This document shows, one piece after another, positions 1-6,706 of a stretch of 8,845 nucleotides of DNA. The stretch is taken from assembly GCA_035765135.1 (NCBI GenBank), contig DASTYE010000288.1:1-8845 (forward strand), read 5' to 3'. Position 1 is the stretch's first letter, and every line of letters begins with the position of its first letter. A program made the translations under genes and the position numbers. Source of the stretch: JAICNG01 sp035765135 (GTDB lineage Bacteria > Gemmatimonadota > Gemmatimonadetes > Gemmatimonadales > Gemmatimonadaceae). The notes beneath the pieces are model-generated. The model did no database searches, was not told the origin of the DNA, and saw nothing but the letters and a program-made list of their open reading frames with translations.

Positions 1-679
1 CAAGCTCCGAGGCGAGCTCGGGCCGCACGCGCCCGAGCGCGGGAAGGAGGTCGAGCCTCACACGATTTCGCAGGTAGAGCCGCGAGAGGTTCGTCGGGTC
101 GTCGATGAACGACACTCGCCACGCCTGCGCGCACTCGCCGAGAGTAGACCGCGCCAGCGCGAGGAACGGACGCCCCACATGCGACGGCGCGAGCAGGCCG
201 GCGAGTCCCCGTGCGCCGGAGCCGCGGAGCGCGCGCATGAGCACCGTCTCGACGTGATCGTCCAGCGTGTGCGCGGTGATCATGCGGGCGCCGAGCTCTC
301 GTGAGGTCGCTCGCAGAAACTCCATTCGCTGAGCGCGCCACGCCGCCTCCGTTGTCGCCGGCGCAGCGCTGAGGCCCCTTCGCGCCTCGAGCCCGAGGGA
401 GCGCGCGCGCGCCTCGACGAGCGAAGCGGCGCTCGTGGCCGCCTCGCCGGTTCCGTGGTCGAAGGTCGCGACCACCGCGACACGTTCGGGAGCGACGCGA
501 GCCGCCGCTTCGAGGAGGACCATCGAATCGCGTCCTCCCGAGACCGCCAGCACTGCCGGCCCGCGCTCGAGCTCGGCGCGCACGGCCCTGGTGACGAGCG
601 CCGACGCTTTGGTGCCCTCGGCGTGCTTCACCCGGGGCGCGCGGCGCGCCCTCGCCCCTGCCAACCCGCGCGTGTACAT
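1..679 (-). CDS. tilS: tRNA(Ile)-lysidine synthase TilS, N-terminal part (cut by left edge)
   Basis: TilS uses ATP to attach lysine to C34 of the tRNA-Ile CAU anticodon (lysidine), so that the tRNA reads AUA and is charged with Ile. It is cytoplasmic and normally essential. The 226 visible residues contain the N-type ATP-pyrophosphatase PP-loop SGGRDS (residues 47-52), the segment DDHVETVLMRALRGSGARGL (140-159) and the family signature DPTN..R.YLRNRVR (194-208). The C-terminal substrate-binding domains lie beyond base 1. The start used is ATG at 679. A GTG at 631 would drop 16 basic residues and put the PP-loop near residue 31, closer to the family norm, so the start is uncertain. From 679 only 32 bp separate it from the divergent small ORF. 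The family call is very secure. Confidence 0.95.
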   Translation of the reverse strand, partial: MYTRGLAGARARRAPRVKHAEGTKASALVTRAVRAELERGPAVLAVSGGRDSMVLLEAAARVAPERVAVVATFDHGTGEAATSAASLVEARARSLGLEARRGLSAAPATTEAAWRAQRMEFLRATSRELGARMITAHTLDDHVETVLMRALRGSGARGLAGLLAPSHVGRPFLALARSTLGECAQAWRVSFIDDPTNLSRLYLRNRVRLDLLPALGRVRPELASEL

Positions 680-700
680 TTCCGGCTCACACTCTCGCCC

Positions 701-706
701 AGGGGA
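701..706 (+). promoter_or_regulatory. Ribosome binding site of the small membrane ORF
   Basis: The sequence AGGGGA sits 5 bases before the GTG at 712. It is a good Shine-Dalgarno match and is the main reason to take the GTG as a real start. Confidence 0.55.
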
Positions 707-711
707 ATGCT

Positions 712-894
712 GTGGAAACGCAAGGACCGCTTGCAGTGATCTGGGTCGCCGCGGGATTGATCGCGTTCTACATCGCGCTCATCTGGATCAACTCGCTGCT
801 CGGCCTCTTCCTCACCCCACTGTTCATCATCCCGCTCACCTGGCTGCAGGACCGCGTGAAAGCGCGGAAGGCTCGCAAGGCCAGGAAGCGCTGA
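712..894 (+). CDS. Small hydrophobic membrane protein with a basic C-terminal tail, function unknown
   Basis: This 60-residue protein begins at GTG. I do not recognise a family. After a short polar N-terminus there are about 35 mostly hydrophobic residues (7-45), long enough for one long or two short membrane helices with a break near the SLLGLF and TPLF stretch. It ends in a strongly basic tail (DRVKARKARKARKR, 47-60) that the positive-inside rule would place in the cytoplasm. Support for it being real: a good ribosome binding site, coherent amphipathic composition unlike a shadow frame, no competing gene on either strand, and a hairpin terminator downstream. It is divergent from tilS and separate from lemA. 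It may be a small inner-membrane protein that helps a partner or binds nucleic acid or lipid head groups through the tail, but this is a guess. Confidence 0.6.
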   Translation: METQGPLAVIWVAAGLIAFYIALIWINSLLGLFLTPLFIIPLTWLQDRVKARKARKARKR

Positions 895-904
895 ATTAGC
901 CTAG

Positions 905-920
905 CCGCCCTGCGGGGCGG
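905..920 (+). other. GC-rich hairpin just after the small ORF
   Basis: CCGCCC (905-910) pairs perfectly with GGGCGG (915-920) around a TGCG tetraloop. It begins 10 bases after the stop codon of the small ORF. There is no T-run after it on either strand, so it may stabilise the transcript 3' end rather than terminate. It could also be chance at this GC content. Confidence 0.35.
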
Positions 921-964
921 GAGCCAGACCGAATGTCGAATGGTGGGTCGGAAAGTCGTGTCAT

Positions 965-997
965 GAAGGGCGCCGAGTCGGTGAACGGCGCTCTTTT
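965..997 (+). terminator. Intrinsic terminator between the small ORF and lemA
   Basis: GGGCGCCG (968-975) pairs with CGGCGCTC (986-993), with one G-T wobble, around a ten-base loop. The pairing can be extended by AA/TT (966-967 with 994-995). The right arm runs directly into TTTT (994-997). Orientation suits termination of the small ORF transcript before lemA. The U-tract is short, so termination may be partial. Confidence 0.6.
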
Positions 998-1071
998 CCC
1001 ATCCGGACCCTCGCTCCACATTCGGAGACGAAACGGCCGCGGTATTCGTCTGTATCTCGTACACCTTTTCC

Positions 1072-1075
1072 GGAG
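1072..1075 (+). promoter_or_regulatory. lemA ribosome binding site
   Basis: GGAG with a 5-base spacer before the ATG at 1081. This supports that start and leaves a roughly 80-base leader after the preceding terminator for a lemA promoter. I could not assign convincing -35 and -10 boxes. Confidence 0.55.
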
Positions 1076-1080
1076 CAACC

Positions 1081-1668
1081 ATGGGCCTGCTCATCCTGTT
1101 GGTCGCCATCGGCGCGGTCGCGTTCTGGGTGATGACCGCCTACAACGGATTGATCAGTCTCAAGAACCAGGTCGCCAACGGCTGGAAGCAGATCGACGTC
1201 CAGCTCAAGCGGCGCCACGATCTCATCCCGAACCTCGTTGACACCGTCAAGGGGGCGATGCAGTTCGAGCGTGAGACCCTCGAGGCGGTGATCGCCGCTC
1301 GCAACCAGGCCATTACCGTCGAACGCGGGGGCGCGGGGGTTGCCGCCACCGCTCAGGCCGAGTCGCAGCTCTCGGCCGCGCTTGGCCGCCTGTTCGCCGT
1401 CGTCGAGGCGTACCCGCAGCTCAAGGCGACGGGGAACGTCGCGCAGCTGCAGGAAGAGCTGACGTCCACCGAAAATCGCATCGCCTTCGCGCGGCAGCAT
1501 TACAACGACGTCGCGACCCAATACAACACCAGGCAGCAGCAATTCCCCACCAACATGGTGGCGGGGCTCGCGCGGGCAACGCCAGCCGAGCTGTGGGAGA
1601 TCACCGACGCCGCCGAGCGCGCCGTGCCGAAGGTCGATCTGTCGATGCGGCCGAACGTGCGAACCTAG
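1081..1668 (+). CDS. lemA: LemA family protein
   Basis: This is a 195-residue protein of the usual LemA length. Residues 2-19 form an N-terminal membrane segment. They are followed by the family hallmark region YNGLISLKNQVANGWKQIDV (21-40) and RRHDLIPNLVDTVKG (44-58). The conserved segment with ESQLSAALGRLFAVVEAYPQLKA (94-116) and the ENRIAFARQHYNDV stretch (131-144) complete the helical-bundle core. Known family members are single-pass membrane proteins with a helical domain outside the inner membrane. Their molecular role is not settled. The next gene begins 22 bp downstream and encodes an HtpX-like M48 protease, the classic LemA partner, so the two are very likely one operon. LemA may present substrates to or regulate the protease (inference). 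Confidence 0.95.
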   Translation: MGLLILLVAIGAVAFWVMTAYNGLISLKNQVANGWKQIDVQLKRRHDLIPNLVDTVKGAMQFERETLEAVIAARNQAITVERGGAGVAATAQAESQLSAALGRLFAVVEAYPQLKATGNVAQLQEELTSTENRIAFARQHYNDVATQYNTRQQQFPTNMVAGLARATPAELWEITDAAERAVPKVDLSMRPNVRT

Positions 1669-1690
1669 CGCTGCCTGACGAGCCGCGCGG

Positions 1691-2737
1691 ATGAGCGACG
1701 CAGTCGACCTCTTCTCGCAGCAGCAGGCGAACCGGAGCCGGTCACACTGGCTCATCGCCGGCTTCGTGATCTTCTTCGCCTGGCTGGGCTTCGGCGGCGA
1801 CATCATCCTGCTCGAGATGAGCCGCGGCGAGGCGGTGAGCTCCCGATGGGACATCCCCTTCCTCGGCATCGCGCTCACGACGTACGCGCTTGGCACCGTC
1901 ATCTGGGCCTCACGTGCGGGATCTCGGGCGATCCTCGGCTCAACCGGGGCGATTGAGCTGACCCAACCCGGAACGGACCACGAGCGCATGCTGGTCAACG
2001 TCGTCGAGGAGATGACCATCGCCGCGGGCCTTCCGCGTCCCTCGATCTGGGTCATCCCCGACCCCGACCCCAATGCGTTCGCCACCGGCCGGGACGAGAA
2101 GACCGCCGCCATCGTCGTGACGCAGGGGCTGCTCGAGGTGTGCACGCGCGACGAGCTGCAAGGGGTCATCGGGCACGAGCTCGCGCACATCAAGAACTAC
2201 GACGCAAGGCTCATGACGCTCCTGGCGGCCATGGTCGGCGCGATCACCGTCGTCTCCGATTACATGCATCGCATGCTCTTCCATCGTGGGAGCGGCCGCG
2301 CGCTCGGCGCCGTCGTCCCTCGCAAGAAGAAGGGCGGCGGTGGCGTGGTGCTCATCGTCCTGCTCGTCGTGTGGGTGATCAGCTGGCTCCTCGCGCCGGC
2401 CATCTCGCGCATGCTCGCGCTTGGCGTAAGTCGCAAGCGCGAGTTTCTGGCCGATGCGATGAGCGCGCAGTTCACCCGCAACCCGATGGCGCTGGCGACC
2501 GCGCTCGAGAAGATCGAGCGGTCGCACGAGCCGACACGGTCCATCCGACGCGGGGCCGCGCACCTCTGCATCGCGGACCCGTTAGGCCGCCGCGTCAACC
2601 TCAAGGAAGGCTGGCTCGCCGACCTGTGGGGGACCCACCCCCCGATGGCGATGCGTGTCGCGCGGCTGCGTGGCATGGCCTTCCAGGAGCAGAAGCGCGC
2701 CCAGCGCGAAGCTGACCCACTCGCGCAGCCCGCGTAG
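1691..2737 (+). CDS. htpX: HtpX-like M48 family membrane zinc metalloprotease
   Basis: This 348-residue protein belongs to the M48B (HtpX-like) peptidases, which cleave damaged or misfolded membrane proteins on the cytoplasmic side of the inner membrane. Membrane segments appear at about 20-41, 56-73, 173-190 and 218-243. The zinc site is HELAH (162-166), preceded by the conserved DELQGVIG. The third ligand is Glu251 in RKREFLADAMS, the typical ExxxD arrangement. The upstream PDPDPNAFATGR segment (123-134) and the late GTHPPMAMRVARL segment (314-326) are also M48 hallmarks. All catalytic residues are present. A cytoplasmic-looking RKKKGGGG linker (211-218) lies between the third and fourth helices. 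The N-terminal extension before helix 1 is polar and Gln-rich. The ribosome binding site is weak, suggesting translational coupling to lemA 22 bp upstream. The gene ends 10 bp from the convergent tonB-like gene. The exact subfamily symbol is approximate. Confidence 0.93.
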   Translation: MSDAVDLFSQQQANRSRSHWLIAGFVIFFAWLGFGGDIILLEMSRGEAVSSRWDIPFLGIALTTYALGTVIWASRAGSRAILGSTGAIELTQPGTDHERMLVNVVEEMTIAAGLPRPSIWVIPDPDPNAFATGRDEKTAAIVVTQGLLEVCTRDELQGVIGHELAHIKNYDARLMTLLAAMVGAITVVSDYMHRMLFHRGSGRALGAVVPRKKKGGGGVVLIVLLVVWVISWLLAPAISRMLALGVSRKREFLADAMSAQFTRNPMALATALEKIERSHEPTRSIRRGAAHLCIADPLGRRVNLKEGWLADLWGTHPPMAMRVARLRGMAFQEQKRAQREADPLAQPA

Positions 2738-2747
2738 CTGCCGGTGC

Positions 2748-3425
2748 TCAGTCACGCAAGACGAACACGAACGACTGCGACACGAGCTGGTTGACTTTCC
2801 GACCCCGAAGCTCCGCCGGCGTAAAGCGGCAGCGACGCAGCGCATCCATTACCGCATCGGTGAAGCGCTCATGGCTCGCGGCGTCCACCATGACGCTCGC
2901 CATGATCACCCGCCCCGTGGTGTCGACCACGAAGCGCGCGGCCACCGAGCCCTGAAGCCGCAGCGCGCGAAGCTCCGCAGGATATCGCGGCACTGGATTC
3001 GTGGGCCAGGGAACGACCTCGCGGTCTACCGAGCCGGGACCAGGAGCCTCAGTCGACCGTCCTGAGCCCGTGTCGTCCCCTCGCACGCGCCATTCATCCC
3101 GTCCGACCTCCGCGTGATCGAGAACCACGTCGGGCTCCTCCACCTTCACATCGATGGTCGTGGTGATCGGTCCAGGAAGACGAACCCTGGATCCGCCGCC
3201 CCCGATCGCGGATCGCGACGGCCCGCATCCGCGACAGCGCGTCGGCTTCGGCGGTTTCGGCGGATAGACCGGAATAACGACGTCGGGGGCGGCAGGTGGC
3301 GGCGGAAGTGGACGTGCGGCAGCGGCGGCCGCGGTCAGGACGATTCCGTGCACGACGACGCTCACCAGCGAGCTCACGCGGCGGCGGGCCGGCCGGGGCG
3401 AAGACTCCACGAGCTGAGCCATCAT
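2748..3425 (-). CDS. TonB family protein (energy transducer type)
   Basis: TonB proteins sit in the inner membrane and transmit proton-motive force from ExbB/ExbD to outer-membrane receptors. This 225-residue protein has all three parts. The N-terminal membrane helix (about 18-38) carries the SxxxH motif (Ser22, His26, in SVVVHG) needed in TonB for coupling to ExbB/ExbD. A Pro-rich stretch follows (39-62, PPPPAAP then PPKPPKP). The C-terminal domain (about 143-225) has PRYPAELR, LQGSVAARFVVDTTGRV, a DAVMDALRRCRFTPA core and a hydrophobic final strand. The linker is shorter than in E. coli TonB and holds an odd RCRGCG plus GGGG stretch (63-78). The start is set by GGGAG six bases before ATG 3425. 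A longer form from 3470 lacks such a site, and a second ATG follows immediately at 3422. No exbB, exbD or receptor gene is in the window, so its partner is unknown. Confidence 0.88.
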   Translation of the reverse strand: MMAQLVESSPRPARRRVSSLVSVVVHGIVLTAAAAAARPLPPPPAAPDVVIPVYPPKPPKPTRCRGCGPSRSAIGGGGSRVRLPGPITTTIDVKVEEPDVVLDHAEVGRDEWRVRGDDTGSGRSTEAPGPGSVDREVVPWPTNPVPRYPAELRALRLQGSVAARFVVDTTGRVIMASVMVDAASHERFTDAVMDALRRCRFTPAELRGRKVNQLVSQSFVFVLRD

Positions 3426-3431
3426 GGGATG

Positions 3432-3436
3432 CTCCC
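3432..3436 (-). promoter_or_regulatory. Ribosome binding site of the TonB family gene
   Basis: GGGAG on the minus strand, six bases before the ATG at 3425. It favours this start over the in-frame ATG at 3470 and puts the membrane helix at a normal distance from the N-terminus. Confidence 0.55.
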
Positions 3437-3529
3437 GGGAACGAGGACACTGACCTTCGCTCCGGGCCATGCTACTCGCGCGACATGACCAGCCCCTGTC
3501 GCGTCGATTAACTCTCGGTGAACCGATCG

Positions 3530-6514
3530 TTAGGATTCGTGAACGCCGCTCGCGGCCGCCTCGGCCCTTGGGACGTCGCCCATCTTCCGACGCACTCGCG
3601 CGGTGAAGGTGCTGCCGGCTCCGGGCTGACTCACGACGGTCACGTCTCCGCCGAGCAGTCGCGCCAGCCTCCGCGCGACGCTCAATCCGATTCCCGTCCC
3701 AGCCACACGGCGCGAGACCTCGCTTTCCAGCTGAAGGAAGGGGTCGAAGATGCGCTCCTGGTGGTGCGATGGGATGCCGATGCCGGTGTCGCGGACATCG
3801 AACATGACGTCCTCGCCGTCGACGCGCGCCGTTACCACGATCTCTCCCTCGTCCGTGAACTTCACGGCGTTCGTCAGCAGGTTCAGCAGGATGTGCCGCA
3901 CCTTGGCGACGTCCGTCTCCAGCGTCACCGGCTCGCTCGGGACGTCGACGCGCATCGCCAGCTTTCGCTCGGCGGCGAGCGGCGCGACGACCGACGCGGC
4001 CTCGGTGACCACCGCCGATAGCTGGGCCGAGCCGCGGCGTAGCTCCTCCTGTCCCGATTCCAGCCTCGAGAACGCCAGCACTTCGTCGATCAGGTGCAGG
4101 AGATGGTGCGACGCGTTGCGCACGCGTTCCACCTGATGTCTCGCCGAGTCCGGAATCGGCGCGGGGACGCCCATCAGAAGCAGCTCAGTGTAGCCGATGA
4201 TCGCGTTGAGCGGTGTGCGCAGCTCGTGCGACATGACGCCGAGGAAATCGGTCTTGGCGCGACTCGCGATCTGTGCGTCGTGATAGAGACGAGCGTTGTC
4301 CACGGCCATTCCCGCGCGGCGCGCGAACTCCTCGGCGAGCGAAAGCTCCTGCGTCCCGTACCGTCGATCGCCTGCCTCGATCACGAGCGTGATCGCGCCG
4401 CGCGTCCGGCCGCGAGCGAACAACGGTACGACGATCAGTGACGTCGGGCGCAGCTCACCGAGAAAATCATACGGATCCGCACGGAGATGCTCCCCCGAAA
4501 TCCGCGGAAAGTCCGACGACGTGCGCGACGACGTCCCCACTCGCGGCGCACGAACGGGCGGCGGATACTCGGGGAACAGATCGGACATGCCCGTGCGCAG
4601 AGCGCGCACCATTGGATGGTGGAGCGCGGTCGGGTCGGGCGTCGAGCGGAGTGCACTCTCGGCCGCGCTCTCGCGTGACGTATCATGATGCACGGCGGCG
4701 ACGCGCCGGATTCTGTCGTCCGAATCGATGATGTCGATGATGCACGCATCGGCGAGCACCGGGACGGCCAGCCTTGCGATCGTCGGCAGCGTGTCCTCGT
4801 AATCGAGCGACGCGGCGAGGATGCTGCTCGCCTCCGCGAGAAATCGCAGCGCTTCTTCGGAGCGTCGCTGATCCGTGATGTCGTTTAGCGTCGCGACGGC
4901 CGCGAGGATGCGCCCCTCGCGATCGAGAATGGGCGTGGAGTTGACCGTCACGAAGCCGCGGGTCCCATCGCCACGCGTGACGCGGAGCTGCTCGCCGACT
5001 ACGCGCTCGCCATGCATGATCGAGCGCGCCAGCGGAAACTCCTCGGGAAGCAGCTCGACGCCGCTCGGTGAAGCGAACTTCCAGTCGGCATACCCCGAAA
5101 TGTCGGGGCTCCCGATGAACGGCCTTCGCAGGATGTGCTCGAGCTGCTCGTTCCCGCGCACGAGTTTGCCTGACGGCGCCTCGGCGATGAGCAGCCCCGC
5201 CGGGATCTGTTCGACGATCGTATCGAGGTGCGCCCGCTCCTCGCTCAGGTCGTCCAGCGCCTTCTGCGCATCACGACGCGCGGCGTGGGCTTCGTCGTAG
5301 AGACGCGCACGCTCGAGGGCGAGGGCGGACTTCGCCGCGAGGCCCTGGATGAATGCGCGCTCATCGGTGGAGAATTCCTGCTCCGTACGGAAGCTCAACC
5401 CAATTGCCCCGAGGGCGCGCCCCTCGGCGATCAGGGGAACAGCGGCAGCCGCAACCGTGCCACTCCGGCGACGCTCCTCCGTCAGATGCGGGTATCGCTC
5501 GGAGAGCGCGCGATCGTCGCCGAGAAAAATGGGGGTCAGCGCACGAAGCGCCTCGCAGAGCGGCACGTTCGCGTCGAGCGGCAGCGACTGCCAGCGCGAC
5601 AGAATCTCCGCCGGATACCCCATGGCGCGGACACGCTCGAGCGACTGCCCATCCGCGCTCAATAACATCATGGATCCGGCGTAGGCGCCCACCGCCGTTA
5701 CGCCCTTGTCCACGATGATCGCCGCGACGTCGGCGGCCGTGACAGCGCCCGAAAGTGCGGCGGTCAGCTCCAGTGACGTGTGGACGCGCGCCGCGGCGCG
5801 CTCCGCCAGAGTCGCGCGCTGCTCCAGCGCGCGCTTGGCACTTTCGAGAGCCTCGAGCCGGTGTTGCAGCTCTTCAGCGCGCGCTTCCGCCGACGCCGCG
5901 CGTAACGCGGTGTCGTTCACACGTTGCTCGGCGTCGGCCGCGCGATCGCGCTCGCCGACGATGAAGCCGGCCGCCTCATCGCGCAGGTTGACGCTCGTGA
6001 GAATCCACGCGACCTGGCGGGCATAAAGGGCGGCAACACGCTCCTGACGCGAGGAGAGCTGAAGCGGACGTCTGAACAGCGTCGCGATCACGCCGAGCGG
6101 GCCCTCGGACGACATGACGGGAACCGCATGGATTCCGCGCGCGCCCGCGGCACGCACCAGCGGTTGCGGGGTGAACGCTGGCTCGATCTCGGCGTCGCCG
6201 ATCGCGACCGGAGCTCGCAACGCATCCGCCCAGGGGTGGGCGCTGGCGGGAAGGCGCTCCAGGAGCCGTGCATGTTCGGGGGCCAGCCCGGCGGACGCGA
6301 CGATGGCGAGCGTGTCATCGCCATTGAGCCGCATGAGGACCGCCTTATCCGCATCCTCCAGCGCGGCGAGCGCCGCCAACAGCTCGCCAAGCAGCGGCTG
6401 GACATCGGTCCCGGCGCGCAGGCGAGCCAGCAGCGACTCCGCGGCATCTCCCAAGGAGGCGTCGTCGTCGGTGGGCTCGGTCGTGGCGGACTGTTGTCGT
6501 GCCTCTGCCGTCAT
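3530..6514 (-). CDS. Soluble sensor histidine kinase with GAF-GAF-PAS-GAF input
   Basis: A 994-residue sensor kinase. Domain order by sequence: polar N-terminus (1-30), GAF (about 36-175), charged Ala/Glu/Arg-rich coiled coil (about 180-245), GAF (about 247-405), short coiled coil (405-430), PAS with the usual closing LNDITDQRRSEEAL (about 425-555), a third GAF-like domain (about 556-745), then HisKA and HATPase_c. All kinase motifs are intact: H-box SHELRTPLN with phospho-acceptor His763, N-box HILLNLLTNAVKF (874-886), G1 DTGIGIP (909-915), F-box FDPF (923-926) and G2 GTGIGLSVA (939-947). I see no membrane helix or receiver domain, so it should sense cytoplasmic signals and pass phosphate to a regulator encoded elsewhere. 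The start is ATG 6514. An upstream in-frame ATG at 6673 would add 53 low-complexity residues and overlap the divergent gene's leader, so it is less likely. The ribosome binding site is weak. The ligands are not predictable. Confidence 0.92.
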   Translation of the reverse strand: MTAEARQQSATTEPTDDDASLGDAAESLLARLRAGTDVQPLLGELLAALAALEDADKAVLMRLNGDDTLAIVASAGLAPEHARLLERLPASAHPWADALRAPVAIGDAEIEPAFTPQPLVRAAGARGIHAVPVMSSEGPLGVIATLFRRPLQLSSRQERVAALYARQVAWILTSVNLRDEAAGFIVGERDRAADAEQRVNDTALRAASAEARAEELQHRLEALESAKRALEQRATLAERAAARVHTSLELTAALSGAVTAADVAAIIVDKGVTAVGAYAGSMMLLSADGQSLERVRAMGYPAEILSRWQSLPLDANVPLCEALRALTPIFLGDDRALSERYPHLTEERRRSGTVAAAAVPLIAEGRALGAIGLSFRTEQEFSTDERAFIQGLAAKSALALERARLYDEAHAARRDAQKALDDLSEERAHLDTIVEQIPAGLLIAEAPSGKLVRGNEQLEHILRRPFIGSPDISGYADWKFASPSGVELLPEEFPLARSIMHGERVVGEQLRVTRGDGTRGFVTVNSTPILDREGRILAAVATLNDITDQRRSEEALRFLAEASSILAASLDYEDTLPTIARLAVPVLADACIIDIIDSDDRIRRVAAVHHDTSRESAAESALRSTPDPTALHHPMVRALRTGMSDLFPEYPPPVRAPRVGTSSRTSSDFPRISGEHLRADPYDFLGELRPTSLIVVPLFARGRTRGAITLVIEAGDRRYGTQELSLAEEFARRAGMAVDNARLYHDAQIASRAKTDFLGVMSHELRTPLNAIIGYTELLLMGVPAPIPDSARHQVERVRNASHHLLHLIDEVLAFSRLESGQEELRRGSAQLSAVVTEAASVVAPLAAERKLAMRVDVPSEPVTLETDVAKVRHILLNLLTNAVKFTDEGEIVVTARVDGEDVMFDVRDTGIGIPSHHQERIFDPFLQLESEVSRRVAGTGIGLSVARRLARLLGGDVTVVSQPGAGSTFTARVRRKMGDVPRAEAAASGVHES

Positions 6515-6706
6515 AGCCGTCGGGTGAATGGCGCGGCGGCTCGTGGACGCACGCCGACACACGACGATGTGCTGGCGTGTTGGGCAACCCCCGCGCCGAG
6601 CGTCGTCGCTCGCTGGTCCTGAAAACGTACCCCCGTCCGCGCCGTGAGTAAACCGCTTCCCCAAAGCGCGCAACGCTCGCGACCCCCGGGTCGTCTTTTC
6701 CGCGAG
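6515..6706. promoter_or_regulatory. Divergent intergenic region between kinase and TPR gene
   Basis: These 192 bases must hold the promoters of both the kinase (leftward) and the TPR gene (rightward). I could not assign -35 and -10 boxes with confidence. Visible structure: a perfect 6-bp inverted repeat CGAGCG/CGCTCG with a TCGT spacer (6597-6612), which could be an operator half-site pair or chance, and a second hairpin with a T-run near the TPR start (listed separately). Confidence 0.4.
6679..6699 (+). other. Leader hairpin with short T-run before the TPR gene
   Basis: CGACC (6680-6684) pairs with GGTCG (6689-6693), extended by one G-T wobble, around a CCCG loop, and is followed by TCTTTT (6694-6699). 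It lies 7 bases before the ATG at 6707. The shape resembles a weak intrinsic terminator or attenuator, and it could also mask the ribosome binding region. The stem is short and the GC content high, so chance formation is possible. Confidence 0.3.

Noticed and set aside
435..899. 154-codon plus-strand frame spanning tilS and the small ORF
   Set aside because: It runs across the tilS PP-loop coding region and overlaps the better supported 60-residue ORF; the product looks like a shadow frame.
994..1080. Candidate -10 boxes before lemA (TATTCG, TATCTC)
   Set aside because: No matching -35 at proper spacing and the organism's sigma consensus is unknown, so a promoter call is not supported.
961..2193. 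410-codon open frame on the minus strand opposite lemA and the M48 protease
   Set aside because: Both sense-strand genes are unmistakable family members. The antisense product has no recognisable domain and reads as low-complexity Arg/Ser/Pro sequence, as expected from GC-rich third-position bias.
3426..3470. Longer start of the TonB family protein at 3470
   Set aside because: ATG 3425 has a well-spaced GGGAG site; the extra 15 residues carry no family features and place charged residues before the membrane helix without need.
5924..6622. 232-codon plus-strand open frame opposite the kinase N-terminus
   Set aside because: Composition is Arg/Gly-rich with no fold-like pattern, and it lies opposite clear GAF coding sequence.
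6515..6673. N-terminal extension of the kinase to ATG 6673
   Set aside because: The extra 53 residues are Arg-rich and unstructured, would overlap the GTG-started form of the divergent TPR gene, and add no domain.
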